Part shown: positions 7,541 to 15,238 of the stretch, in pieces
Layout of the letters: each line of letters begins with the position of its first letter
Numbering within the stretch: position 1 is the stretch's first letter
Source of the DNA: an uncultured Flavobacteriales bacterium
GTDB lineage: Bacteria; Bacteroidota; Bacteroidia; Flavobacteriales_D; Sanyastnellaceae
Direction of reading: 5' to 3'
Assembly: GCA_938084585.1 (NCBI GenBank)
Contig: CALKFF010000026.1
Span: 1-51,730 of the forward strand
DNA length: 51,730 bases
Position numbers and translations under genes: made by a program
The notes under the pieces: model-generated
What the model saw: the letters and a program-made list of their open reading frames with translations, nothing else
Told to the model about the DNA's origin: nothing
The model's database searches: none

Positions 7541-8017
7541 TCAATAGTCCGAGCTTCCGGTGCGGTCGCGGCTGGACGCCGAGTACAACACTTTGAGCGC
7601 CGACGCCTTGCGAAGCTCCTGCTTCACGGAGGTCACCACACCCATCTTGGTGTCTTTGTCGACTTTCAACGACACCCACATCTTGCTTTGCTCGGCTTCA
7701 GCGAGGGTGGTGCGCTCCTTGGCGATCCAGTCTTGGATGACGCCGGCGTTGGAGAACTGGTCGTTGAGTTGCACCACCGGCTCTGTGCCGTAACGACGGT
7801 CCATCGGGGGGCCGATGTTGACGTAGCGGATGAGGTGCTTCTTCTCGATTTTGTAGAGTTCCGAGGCTTCGGGACGGATCACGCGGACTTTTTCCTCTTC
7901 CGTACGCAGCACGGTGGCCACCATGAAGAAGAACAGCAACATGAACACGATGTCTGGAAGGGATGCCGTCGAGATGGCCCCCATTTCACGCTTGCCTCCT
8001 TTGCGAAACTTTCCCAT
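7541..8017 (-). CDS. exbD: ExbD/TolR-family biopolymer transport protein (second copy of cluster)
   Basis: A 158-residue inner-membrane protein with one N-terminal helix (about 20-40: ASLPDIVFMLLFFFMVATV). The helix holds the essential Asp of the proton path (PDIVF). A periplasmic domain follows. It is the last gene of exbB, 4-TM protein, exbD, exbD, starting 2 nt after the preceding exbD stop. ExbD works with ExbB to turn proton flow into motion of TonB at the outer membrane. The C-terminus ends near the bidirectional terminator. Confidence 0.88.
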   Translation of the reverse strand: MGKFRKGGKREMGAISTASLPDIVFMLLFFFMVATVLRTEEEKVRVIRPEASELYKIEKKHLIRYVNIGPPMDRRYGTEPVVQLNDQFSNAGVIQDWIAKERTTLAEAEQSKMWVSLKVDKDTKMGVVTSVKQELRKASALKVLYSASSRDRTGSSDY

Positions 8018-8019
8018 GA

Positions 8020-8847
8020 TCAGTAGTAGTTGGCGCTGGCGTCACGTGGCTCCGCTTCGGAAATCCGTTGCGGGTACACAGCACGTACGGCGGTGATTTT
8101 GTCCAGGGTCTTCTTGTCTTCCTTGTTGCGGTCGTAGATGTCTTCCATCTGCGAGTAGCTCATGCCAAACTTCTCCAACGCCAACTCGTCACGCAACTCG
8201 TTCACGGCAGACTGCAATTCGTTCTGCACCGAGAGGTACGTGTTGTAGGTGGTGTTGTTGTCGTTTTGCATGGAGATCAAGGCCGACGAAGGGAGCTCTT
8301 TGTAGTCGCCGCCCAACAGTTCGATGGTGGTCAGCTTTTGGCGCCAGTTGTCGAGCACCTTGCCAAACGCATCCTTCTTCTTGTCGGTGTCGGCGGCCGC
8401 CACGAACTGTTCGTATTCGGCAATCCGCAGCTTGACCTCGCCCTTCCGCACCCACACGCGTTCTGGGAACGCCGCGTTGGTCTTGCCGTTGGCGCCGGTC
8501 ACCATGATCACTTCACGATTGCGGTTCACGGTTTGAGGCCCAACGGGGTGGGACATCACACCGTCGCCAGTGGCGATGAGGAAGTTCTTGGCCTTGTCCT
8601 TCAGTTGTTCCAAGTCCAGGGGCTCGCCCTCCACCAGCAACTGGTCGAGGAAATTCACCTTCACGTTGAAGACGTTCTGCTCCTTGGCTTGTGGCACGTC
8701 AATGTCTGGCGGAACCGGCGGCGGAAGTTGACGCTTGATGCCCTCGTCTGAATCGATGGTGGTGGTCACCAACCAAAAGATCAAAAGCAAAAACGCGATG
8801 TCCGCCATCGAGCCTGCATTGATTTCTTGCAATTCGCGGCGTGCCAT
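8020..8847 (-). CDS. exbD: ExbD/TolR-family protein, long form
   Basis: A 275-residue ExbD homologue, about twice the usual 130-150 residues. A short cytosolic start (MARRELQEINAGSMADI) leads into one helix, about 14-34, with the conserved Asp in MADIAFLLL. The periplasmic part first resembles ExbD (VFNVKVNFLDQLLVEG). It then carries an insertion-rich, charged, probably helical C-terminal half (about 150-275). ATG 8847 is chosen because the 15 upstream codons overlap the preceding gene and its stop. Paired with a second, shorter exbD and a 4-TM protein, it is part of a proton-motive energizer for TonB-dependent uptake or gliding-type machinery. Confidence 0.85.
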   Translation of the reverse strand: MARRELQEINAGSMADIAFLLLIFWLVTTTIDSDEGIKRQLPPPVPPDIDVPQAKEQNVFNVKVNFLDQLLVEGEPLDLEQLKDKAKNFLIATGDGVMSHPVGPQTVNRNREVIMVTGANGKTNAAFPERVWVRKGEVKLRIAEYEQFVAAADTDKKKDAFGKVLDNWRQKLTTIELLGGDYKELPSSALISMQNDNNTTYNTYLSVQNELQSAVNELRDELALEKFGMSYSQMEDIYDRNKEDKKTLDKITAVRAVYPQRISEAEPRDASANYY

Positions 8848-8852
8848 GGAAC

Positions 8853-9320
8853 TTACTTGATTGCTTTGTTCACTTCGGCCACCACAATGCATGCGATGGC
8901 TGCAGCTCCGAGGAGGTACACGAAGTACATGCCTCCACCGGCAAACCAGCTCTCGCCCTCGGTGACCGTGATGCCACTCGCCTCGTAGGCACGGAGGACC
9001 GTGCGGTCAGCCAAGGCGTAGTAGCTGATCAACCCGAGCACCGCGAACGCGCCCACCCCTGCGAGTGTGCCCATGCGGTCTTTGAGGTTGGTTGCAAAGA
9101 AGTAAAGGCCAAACAACACTGCAGCCGCACCGCATGCGATGCCCACAGCATAGATGATGTAAAAGAGGTTGTCAAGAAGGGCGCCGTAGCGTTCTTGACC
9201 CTCCACGAAGGTCTCATCCGCACCACTTTTGGAGGTGATCGTCACGCAGAGCACAGCTCCGGCAACGATGACCAACATCCGCACCGCGGACAGGACCGTC
9301 TTGATGGTCTTGTCGTCCAT
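8853..9320 (-). CDS. Four-helix membrane protein within the exbB-exbD cluster
   Basis: A 155-residue protein with four predicted membrane helices, at about 8-30, 52-77, 86-104 and 131-149. It has a short acidic periplasmic or cytosolic loop (33-50) and no recognised motif. It sits between exbB (8 nt away) and the long exbD (5 nt away). As I recall, similar small membrane proteins occur at this position in other Bacteroidota exbB-exbD clusters, but I cannot confirm this here. It may be an accessory subunit of the ExbB-ExbD channel; that is inference from position only. Confidence 0.75.
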   Translation of the reverse strand: MDDKTIKTVLSAVRMLVIVAGAVLCVTITSKSGADETFVEGQERYGALLDNLFYIIYAVGIACGAAAVLFGLYFFATNLKDRMGTLAGVGAFAVLGLISYYALADRTVLRAYEASGITVTEGESWFAGGGMYFVYLLGAAAIACIVVAEVNKAIK

Positions 9321-9328
9321 GGTTTGGA

Positions 9329-10183
9329 TTATTTGCCTTCGAGGTTGCGCTTGTACAACAAGTCCACCAGGTCCATGCTGGCCTCTTCCATATCGAGCAC
9401 GATGCTGTCGATCTTGGACAGGATGTAGTTGTAGAAGATCTGGAGGATGATGGCCACGATCAAACCGGAGACGGTCGTGATCAAAGCCACCTTGATGCCA
9501 CCCGCCACGATGGACGCGTTGATGGTGTTGGCTTCGGCGATCTTGTCGAAGGCCGAGATCATCCCGATCACCGTCCCCATGAAGCCCAACATCGGAGCCA
9601 AGGCGATGAACAAGCTGATCCAGCTCAAACCGCGCTCGAGCTTGGACATCTCCACGCTGCCGTAGTCTTCAATGGCCTTGGCCACTTCCTCGTAGCTGCC
9701 AGAACTGCGGTCGAGGCCTTGGTAGAAGATGGAAGCCACAGGACCGCGGGTGTTGCGGCACACTTCCTTGGCGGCGTCCACACCTTTGCCGAGGGCCTCC
9801 TCGATGCCACCGATCAACTTGCCGGTGTTGGTGGTTGCCATGTTCAAGTAGATGATGCGCTCGATGCTCAAGGCCAAGCCCAGGATCAAGCAGATCAACA
9901 CAAACGCCATGAAGGTTGCGCCACCTTCGATGAAGTACTTCTTCACGGTTTGGTGGAAGCTCAACACTTCGCGGGTTTCCACAGGCTCGGCAGCAGGTGC
10001 CGCTGTGTCCAAGGCCGCAGCCATGGTGTCCACAGCCATGGAGTCCACCGCAGCGGTATCTGCCTCAAGGGCAACGCTGTCCGCAACCAACTCAGTGGTC
10101 GCTTCTTCTTGTGCAGTCACAGCTGCAGGCGCTGCGAACATCACGAGCCCTGCAATGGCGAGGAGGGCAAACAAATTCTTCAT
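9329..10183 (-). CDS. exbB: MotA/TolQ/ExbB proton channel family protein
   Basis: A 284-residue inner-membrane protein. Residues 1-25 look like a cleavable signal peptide (MKNLFALLAIAGLVMF, ending VTAQ). An Ala/Asp/Val-rich periplasmic stretch (26-75) follows. Three helices lie at about 88-110, 188-210 and 232-254, with the channel motif APMLGFMGTVIGMISAF in the second. Canonical ExbB has no such N-terminal segment, but Bacteroidota homologues often do. The open frame extends 50 codons upstream through tRNA-Ser, so ATG 10183 is the real start. It leads the cluster exbB, 4-TM, exbD, exbD and energizes outer-membrane work through ExbD. Confidence 0.92.
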   Translation of the reverse strand: MKNLFALLAIAGLVMFAAPAAVTAQEEATTELVADSVALEADTAAVDSMAVDTMAAALDTAAPAAEPVETREVLSFHQTVKKYFIEGGATFMAFVLICLILGLALSIERIIYLNMATTNTGKLIGGIEEALGKGVDAAKEVCRNTRGPVASIFYQGLDRSSGSYEEVAKAIEDYGSVEMSKLERGLSWISLFIALAPMLGFMGTVIGMISAFDKIAEANTINASIVAGGIKVALITTVSGLIVAIILQIFYNYILSKIDSIVLDMEEASMDLVDLLYKRNLEGK

Positions 10184-10204
10184 GTCGAATTGAAGTTGAT
10201 GAAT

Positions 10205-10212
10205 GAAATTTA
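10205..10212 (-). promoter_or_regulatory. Possible promoter -7 element between tRNA-Ser and exbB
   Basis: TAAATTTC matches TAnnTTTG except for the last base and lies 21 nt before the exbB ATG, 6 nt beyond the tRNA 3' end. It may give exbB its own start, or exbB may be read from the tRNA promoter. Confidence 0.35.
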
Positions 10213-10218
10213 GAACTG

Positions 10219-10303
10219 CGGAGAGACAGGGATTCGAACCCTGGAGGGGTTGCCCCCAACACGCTTTCCAGGCGTGCGCCTTAAGCCGCTCGGCCACCTC
10301 TCC
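10219..10303 (-). tRNA. tRNA-Ser (anticodon GGA)
   Basis: An 85-nt class II tRNA with long variable arm. The acceptor stem GGAGAGG pairs with TCTCTCC (one G-U pair), followed by discriminator G. The anticodon stem CACGC/GCGTG encloses loop CTGGAAA with anticodon GGA. The T-loop GGTTCGAATCC is standard. CCA is not encoded. It lies 35 bp upstream of exbB on the same strand with no terminator between. Confidence 0.96.
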
Positions 10304-10458
10304 TTCCCCCGTTGGGGACGGATGCTTTGTCAAACCACCCTCAAATCCGAAGACCCTCGAGCCGCTTTTAGGCGCCGCAAATTACCTCACAATTCGCGAC
10401 ACACCCAAACCAATTTTCCACGTTCACATTTCCAGCGCCTGCGCGGCGCCCGAAGTCG

Positions 10459-11556
10459 TCAAAGCGCCTTCAAGCCGGCCGCCCCTGCCGGGCCGTGCGC
10501 CTCGGCCCGCGTGGGCGTGTACGGCGTCAACTCCCCCCGCAAGTTCGAGGTCATCCGGTCGCGGATGTCGGAGAGGTCGTCGGTTTGGGCCAGTACGTGC
10601 ATCAGCTTGGTCAACGCCGCCTCCGTCGTCATGTCGTGCCCAGGAATCACGCCGCACCCGGCCAGCATGTGGCTCGTGGCGTACAACTCCGGGTGCACCC
10701 CGCCGTGCCCGCATTGGGTCACGTTGACCATGGCCACGCCGCGGTCGTTGGCTTCCCTCAGCAGGTCCTTGAGCAATGGGGCTGTGGGCGCGTTTCCGCT
10801 TCCGTAGGTGGCCAGCACCACCCCTCGGAGGTCGTGCCACTCGAGGGTTTGGCGCAACAAGTCCAGGGGCATGCCCGGGTAGAGGGACACCCAAGCGACT
10901 TCCTGACGGAAGTCCAACGTGGCCTCGGGCCGTAGCAACTCGGGGTCCGGCACCCACAAGGCCGGTTCGTTGACCACGAAGTCCACGCCCGCCTCCACCA
11001 GCGGCGGGTGGTTGGGGCTGACCACGGCTTGCAAGCTTTGGGCGCTTTCCTTGTGCGTTCGGTTGCCGCGGAACAGTTGGTTCCCAAAGTAGACGGCCAC
11101 CTCGCGGACGGTGGCGCGGCCGTCGGTTTGGTGGGCGGCCAGCATCAAGGCGCTGAGCAAATTCTCCCTTCCGTCCGTGCGCGGCACACCAATGGGCAAC
11201 TGCGACCCCGTGAAGATCACGGGCTTTTGGAGGCCGCGGAGCATGAAGCTCAGCGCCGAGGCCGAGTAGGCCATGGTGTCTGTGCCGTGCAGGACCACGA
11301 ACCCGTCGAAGCGGTCGTGGCATTGCATGATGGTTTGGGCCAACGTCCGCCAATGCTTGGGTGCCACGTCGCTGCTGTCGATGGGCGTGTCGAAGGAAAC
11401 CGCCTCCACCTCGATGCCGGCGTGGTCCAATTCCGGAACGTGCTTCGTCACCTGGTCGAAGTCAAGCGGCACCAACCCGCCGGTTTCCCGGTCGCGCGTC
11501 ATGCCGATCGTGCCGCCGGTGTAGATGACAAGGATGGATTGCACGTCTTGGCTCAT
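10459..11556 (-). CDS. ansA: Type I L-asparaginase
   Basis: A 365-residue enzyme hydrolysing L-asparagine to aspartate and ammonia. The first catalytic Thr is in YTGGTIGMT (Thr16), and the second triad is HGTDTMAYSAS (90-100, Thr92-Asp93). IFTGSQLPIG and GSGNAPT are also typical. No signal peptide is seen, so it should be cytosolic (AnsA type). The frame extends 90 codons upstream inside tatD, but ATG 11556 overlaps the tatD stop by 4 nt and starts directly with the family N-terminus MSQDVQSILVIYTGG. The 155 bp between its stop and tRNA-Ser hold no gene or clear hairpin. Confidence 0.93.
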   Translation of the reverse strand: MSQDVQSILVIYTGGTIGMTRDRETGGLVPLDFDQVTKHVPELDHAGIEVEAVSFDTPIDSSDVAPKHWRTLAQTIMQCHDRFDGFVVLHGTDTMAYSASALSFMLRGLQKPVIFTGSQLPIGVPRTDGRENLLSALMLAAHQTDGRATVREVAVYFGNQLFRGNRTHKESAQSLQAVVSPNHPPLVEAGVDFVVNEPALWVPDPELLRPEATLDFRQEVAWVSLYPGMPLDLLRQTLEWHDLRGVVLATYGSGNAPTAPLLKDLLREANDRGVAMVNVTQCGHGGVHPELYATSHMLAGCGVIPGHDMTTEAALTKLMHVLAQTDDLSDIRDRMTSNLRGELTPYTPTRAEAHGPAGAAGLKAL

Positions 11557-12353
11557 CCTCCCAGGTGCGCTTCCAGGCCAAACAACTTCACCGCGTTCGC
11601 CGTCGTCTGCCGCGCCACGTCCTCCACGCTCAGGCCGGTCAACTCCGCCACCCGCTGGCCCACGAGGGGCACGTAGCTCGACTCGTTGCGCTTGCCACGG
11701 TGCGGCACCGGCGACAGATAGGGGCTGTCCGTTTCCAAGATGATGCGCTCCATCGGCACATGCGGAAGGACCTTGTCCAGCCCGCCGTTCTTGTACGTCG
11801 CGACCCCGCCGATGCCCAGCATCCATCGCGGGTAATCCAGGATGTGCCGCGCCTCATCCAGGCCGCCCGTGAAGCAGTGCACCACGCCCGTGAGGCGGTC
11901 GTCCATCGCTTCGTCCAGCACGTCGAACAACTCTTGGAACGCCTTGCGCACGTGAATCACCACCGGAAGGCCTTGATCCTTGGCCCATCCCAACTGGATG
12001 CGCAAGGCCTCTTGCTGGGCATCAAGGGTGGACGTGTCCCAGTGCAAGTCGAGCCCCACCTCGCCCACGGCCACCCACGGGCTGTCCGCGGCGGGCGCAT
12101 TCAACGCAGCCTCGATGGCCGACAGTTCCGACTCCCACCCCTCGCCCACTTGGCAGGGATGCAGGCCCATCATGCCGCGGCACCGGTCCGGCCATGTGGC
12201 CATCATGTCGTGCACCCGCGGGATGCTCTCCACGTCAATGTTGGGCAAGAGCAGCAGGTCCACCCCAGCTTCGGCACAACGTTCCATGGCTTCTTGGCGG
12301 TCGCCGTCGAACGCCGGCTGGTACAAATGGGTGTGCGTGTCGATCCACTTCAT
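11553..12353 (-). CDS. tatD: TatD-family metal-dependent hydrolase (deoxyribonuclease-like)
   Basis: A 266-residue amidohydrolase-fold protein. The metal site opens with DTHTHLY (5-11). GEVGLDLHW, VIHVRKA, VVHCFTGG and ETDSPYL follow in the order expected for TatD enzymes, which act as 3'-5' exonucleases in some bacteria. The start at 12353 is supported by the -7 element TATCTTCG eight nt upstream; the longer frame would run into the divergent glycosyltransferase gene. It is the first gene of a two-gene unit with ansA. Confidence 0.93.
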   Translation of the reverse strand: MKWIDTHTHLYQPAFDGDRQEAMERCAEAGVDLLLLPNIDVESIPRVHDMMATWPDRCRGMMGLHPCQVGEGWESELSAIEAALNAPAADSPWVAVGEVGLDLHWDTSTLDAQQEALRIQLGWAKDQGLPVVIHVRKAFQELFDVLDEAMDDRLTGVVHCFTGGLDEARHILDYPRWMLGIGGVATYKNGGLDKVLPHVPMERIILETDSPYLSPVPHRGKRNESSYVPLVGQRVAELTGLSVEDVARQTTANAVKLFGLEAHLGG

Positions 12354-12361
12354 CTTGCCTG

Positions 12362-12369
12362 CGAAGATA
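12362..12369 (-). promoter_or_regulatory. Promoter -7 element of tatD
   Basis: TATCTTCG on the minus strand, 8 nt before the tatD ATG. It is back to back with the TACCTTTG element for the divergent glycosyltransferase, 11 bp away. Confidence 0.55.
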
Positions 12370-12380
12370 GTTGGAGGGGC

Positions 12381-12388
12381 TACCTTTG
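12381..12388 (+). promoter_or_regulatory. Promoter -7 element of the family 9 glycosyltransferase, 4 nt before GTG
   Basis: TACCTTTG, then ACGC, then the GTG start at 12393. The spacing equals that at mgtE and galE, which supports GTG 12393 as the true start. Confidence 0.6.
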
Positions 12389-12392
12389 ACGC

Positions 12393-13421
12393 GTGACGCA
12401 GCAAGCCCATGACGAGGCGCCGGCTCCCCGGTTTTTGATCGCCCGGTTCAGTGCGCTGGGGGACATCGTGCTCATGCAACCCCTCGTCCACGCGCTGCGC
12501 GCCCATTACGGCCCAGAGGCACGCATCGACCTCATCTGCTTGAGGCGCTCGTCTTCCGCGGCCGCGCTCCTCTCCGGCCTGGACGACGTCCACCTCATCG
12601 ACCGGGGCACCGCCGAGGTCGTCCCAGCACTCAAGGCCCTTCACTTCGACTACCTGCTGGACTTCCACGGCAACGTGCGGTCGCGGTCCCTGACCCGGCA
12701 ACTCGACGCCATGACCTTGCGCGTGGACAAGGCCGCCTTCGCGCGGTGGGCGCTCCTGCGCGGCTGGCGGAAAGGGCCTGTGCGCCCCTTCGTGGACCGA
12801 TGCTTCGACGTGGTGCGCCCCTTTGGGGTCGTCCCTCCTGCCTCTGAATCCCATGGACCGGACGCGTGGGGCAATTTTCAACTTGGCGACGCACCGTCTG
12901 GCGTGCCTGAGGGGCACCTGGCCGTGAGCCTCAGCTCCTCCCTACCGGGGAAGCACCTCTCCGACACTGTCGTGAACGAATCCATCGTCACCGCATCCGA
13001 GCGCCACGTGCCTGTGGTCATCTACGGCGGGCCGGCCGAGGCGGATCGTGCCAAGGCCATCCAAGCGAACCACCCTGACGTCACACTGCTCGCCGGCGAG
13101 GTCGACTTGCAAACCACCACCTCCGCGCTGGCCTTGGCCAAAGTGCTGGTGACCGGCGACACCGCCACCATGCACCTGGGTGCGGGATTGGGCATCCCTG
13201 TGGGAAACGTGTGGGGCTGCACCCGACCAAGCCTCGGTTTGGCGCCGTGGCGGCCTCATCCCGACAGCTGGGCGTTCTTACCGGCGGGCAGCCCCGCGCC
13301 TTGCAGCAAGCATGGCGCCTCGTGCAAGCGCACGACAAGCGACGACCCGTTCGATTCGCGACGGTGCGGGCAGCAGGTCGACCCCAAGGCGATCCGGACC
13401 TGGCTGGAAGGGTTGCTCTGA
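12393..13421 (+). CDS. Glycosyltransferase family 9 (heptosyltransferase-like) protein
   Basis: A 342-residue GT-B enzyme of the ADP-heptose:LPS heptosyltransferase family, which adds sugars to the lipopolysaccharide inner core at the cytosolic face. It shows the N-terminal loop FSALGDIVLMQPLVHALR (about 19-36), DYLLDFHGNVRSR, a family-typical VSLSSSLPGKHLSD, and the donor-site motif LVTGDTATMHLGAGLGIPVGNVWG (split here for reading: LVTGDTATMHL, then GLGIPVGNVWG). The start is GTG. The gene ends 9 bp before the convergent thioesterase gene. The specific sugar is unknown. Confidence 0.88.
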   Translation: MTQQAHDEAPAPRFLIARFSALGDIVLMQPLVHALRAHYGPEARIDLICLRRSSSAAALLSGLDDVHLIDRGTAEVVPALKALHFDYLLDFHGNVRSRSLTRQLDAMTLRVDKAAFARWALLRGWRKGPVRPFVDRCFDVVRPFGVVPPASESHGPDAWGNFQLGDAPSGVPEGHLAVSLSSSLPGKHLSDTVVNESIVTASERHVPVVIYGGPAEADRAKAIQANHPDVTLLAGEVDLQTTTSALALAKVLVTGDTATMHLGAGLGIPVGNVWGCTRPSLGLAPWRPHPDSWAFLPAGSPAPCSKHGASCKRTTSDDPFDSRRCGQQVDPKAIRTWLEGLL

Positions 13422-13430
13422 GTGGAGTTG

Positions 13431-13943
13431 TCAGTTGAAGAGCGCCTTCAACTCGGTGGCGTCCTCGGGCTTGAGCTTGCCCGCCAGGATGAGCCTCAAT
13501 TGGCGGCGACGCAGGGCCCCGTCGAATCGACGTTGCTCCGCCTCGGTTTCTGGCTTGATGGCCGGCACCGCAATGGGGCCTCCCAATTGGTCGACGGCCA
13601 CGAAGGTGTAGTACGCCTCGTTGCAACGGCTGCGCTGGCCGGTGGTCGCGTTCTCCACGAACACCTCCATGAAGACTTCCATGGAACTGTTGAAGGCGCG
13701 GGTGACTTGGCTTTCGATGATGACGACGTCGCCCAGTTTGATCGGACGGTCAAACGACACGTTGTTCACCGCCGCCGTCACGACCACCCTCCGGCAATGG
13801 CGGTTGGCGCTCACGGCCGCCGCCACGTCCATCCAATTCAGGAGGTTGCCTCCCATCAAATTGCCCAGCGTGTTGGTGTCGTTGGGCAACACGATGCGGA
13901 CGGTGGAGCTGAACGTTTCCTGGGGGTGGCGCGCGTCAATCAT
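13431..13943 (-). CDS. Acyl-CoA thioesterase, hotdog fold
   Basis: A 170-residue protein of the YciA/BACH-type acyl-CoA hydrolases. The hotdog core shows NTLGNLMGGNLLNWMD (about 24-39), with the conserved Asn and Asp of the active site, then RRVVVTAAVNNVSFDRPIKLGD. A lysine-rich tail follows. ATG 13943 is chosen over an upstream Met because a promoter element ends 4 nt before it and the family begins near MIDARHP. It probably cleaves medium or long-chain acyl-CoA in the cytosol; chain preference cannot be read. Confidence 0.88.
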   Translation of the reverse strand: MIDARHPQETFSSTVRIVLPNDTNTLGNLMGGNLLNWMDVAAAVSANRHCRRVVVTAAVNNVSFDRPIKLGDVVIIESQVTRAFNSSMEVFMEVFVENATTGQRSRCNEAYYTFVAVDQLGGPIAVPAIKPETEAEQRRFDGALRRRQLRLILAGKLKPEDATELKALFN

Positions 13944-13947
13944 GAAA

Positions 13948-13955
13948 CAAAGGTC
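13948..13955 (-). promoter_or_regulatory. Promoter -7 element of the thioesterase gene, 4 nt before ATG
   Basis: GACCTTTG (first base deviates from TAnnTTTG), then TTTC and the ATG at 13943. The same GACCTTTG octamer with the same spacing precedes aroB. Confidence 0.45.
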
Positions 13956-13999
13956 GCCAAGCCAACCCACAGCGCCGTGTTTTTTCGAAACGACTTGCC

Positions 14000-14007
14000 T
14001 ATATTTG
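14000..14007 (+). promoter_or_regulatory. Promoter -7 element of tRNA-Phe
   Basis: TATATTTG, an exact TAnnTTTG match, 12 nt before the mature tRNA 5' end at 14020. It is an internal control for the element seen before protein genes. Confidence 0.7.
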
Positions 14008-14019
14008 CGCTCCCCAACC

Positions 14020-14092
14020 GGTACTATAGCTCAGTTGGTAGAGCAACGGATTGAAAATCCGTGTGTCCCAGGTTCGAATCCCGGTAGTACCA
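14020..14092 (+). tRNA. tRNA-Phe (anticodon GAA)
   Basis: A 73-nt tRNA. Acceptor stem GGTACTA/TAGTACC with discriminator A; D-loop AGTTGGTA; anticodon stem ACGGA/TCCGT with loop TTGAAAA, anticodon GAA; T-loop GTTCGAATC. CCA is not encoded separately. It is followed directly by a strong terminator. Confidence 0.97.
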
Positions 14093-14096
14093 CAAC

Positions 14097-14123
14097 AAAC
14101 CCTCGCTTCGGCGGGGGTTTTTT
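14097..14123 (+). terminator. Rho-independent terminator after tRNA-Phe
   Basis: A 10-bp stem, AAACCCTCGC against GCGGGGGTTT (one T-G pair), closed by a TTCG tetraloop and followed by more T. It ends the tRNA-Phe transcript before aroB. Confidence 0.88.
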
Positions 14124-14161
14124 GTTGGTCCATAGGCCCTGCACGGCCCGCATCTTTTGCT

Positions 14162-14169
14162 GACCTTTG
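14162..14169 (+). promoter_or_regulatory. Promoter -7 element of aroB, 4 nt before ATG
   Basis: GACCTTTG, then TGTC and ATG 14174. The first base departs from TAnnTTTG, but the spacing matches the other start-abutting elements. Confidence 0.45.
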
Positions 14170-14173
14170 TGTC

Positions 14174-15229
14174 ATGGCCCACGCCCTTGCCCAGCTTCTT
14201 ACCGCAGACGCCGACCGCGTGTTGTGGGTGCGTGAATCTGGCCTGGCGCCTGAGTTGCTTGCGGAGTACGCCGGCGCGTTGAACGGCGCGTGCCCTGGCC
14301 GTTGGGACGTCCTGGAATTGAAAGGCGGAGAGGCCTTGAAGCGCTGGGACGCGATGCCCCACCTTTTCGACGCGTTTCAGGCGCACGGCCTCACCCGGTC
14401 GTCCCTTGTGCTGACCTGCGGGGGAGGCGCGTTGAGCGACGCCGTGGGGTTGGCCGCCGCGGTTTGGAAACGTGGGGTTCGTGTGGCGCACATGCCCACC
14501 ACCTCCCTGGCCATGGTCGACGCTGCTTGGGGCGGCAAAACCGGCATCAACTGGCGCGGGTCCAAGAACCAACTCGGCACCTTCACCCTTCCGGAATTCG
14601 TGCACCTTGACGCTCGGTGGCTCGTCACCTTGCCCGACCGCGAACGACGGGCAGGCCTTGCCGAAGTCGCCAAACACGCCATGCTCCACGCCCACTTGGG
14701 CCAGACGCACCTCGAAGATTGGCCCGCTTGGGACACATCGCCAGACGCCCTCGAGGCTTGGACCGCGAAACTCGAGAAGTCGGCCCGATCCAAAATGTCC
14801 GTGGTTGATGCCGATTTGCACGAGCGCGACGCCCGCGCCCAGCTCAACCTGGGACACACCGTCGGCCACGCCGTCGAAGCCCATTTTGCGGCAACAGCCC
14901 ATCCTTGGCTGCACGGCGAAGCGGTGGCCCTGGGGTTGAAGTTCGTGCTGTTCCAAGCCCAGGACCGCGCGGCCGAAGCTTGCCTGTTTTTGGACCGTTG
15001 GCTTGCGACCCACGTGCCCCTGCCCGACACACCCTTGGCGCAATGGCCTGACGCCGAAGCGCTTTGGTCTCACATGGCCCACGACAAGAAGAACGTCGCG
15101 GACCAGGTGGTGGACGTCGCCTGGCACGGATGGGGCAAGGCCGAGTGGCCTGTCATGCTCGAAAAATCGGCCTTCGAGGCAACTTGGGCGCGCTTTGTGC
15201 GTTCTTTGGAAGACGCTGGAACAACCTAA
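14174..15229 (+). CDS. aroB: 3-Dehydroquinate synthase
   Basis: A 351-residue NAD- and zinc-dependent enzyme of the shikimate pathway, converting DAHP to 3-dehydroquinate. The NAD-binding loop is GGGALSDAVGLAA (near 82-94), followed by MPTTSLAMVDAAWGGKTGIN and the zinc-site motif LNLGHTVGHAVEAH near residues 224-237. Upstream frame extension covers the tRNA-Phe terminator and is not coding. It heads the run aroB, lpxD, lpxC-fabZ, lpxA; lpxD begins 9 nt after its stop. Confidence 0.92.
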   Translation: MAHALAQLLTADADRVLWVRESGLAPELLAEYAGALNGACPGRWDVLELKGGEALKRWDAMPHLFDAFQAHGLTRSSLVLTCGGGALSDAVGLAAAVWKRGVRVAHMPTTSLAMVDAAWGGKTGINWRGSKNQLGTFTLPEFVHLDARWLVTLPDRERRAGLAEVAKHAMLHAHLGQTHLEDWPAWDTSPDALEAWTAKLEKSARSKMSVVDADLHERDARAQLNLGHTVGHAVEAHFAATAHPWLHGEAVALGLKFVLFQAQDRAAEACLFLDRWLATHVPLPDTPLAQWPDAEALWSHMAHDKKNVADQVVDVAWHGWGKAEWPVMLEKSAFEATWARFVRSLEDAGTT

Positions 15230-15238
15230 ACCAACCCT

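Noticed and set aside
11557-11826. N-terminal extension of the asparaginase frame
   Set aside because: It lies in another frame of tatD; ATG 11556 with the ATGA overlap begins the family sequence.
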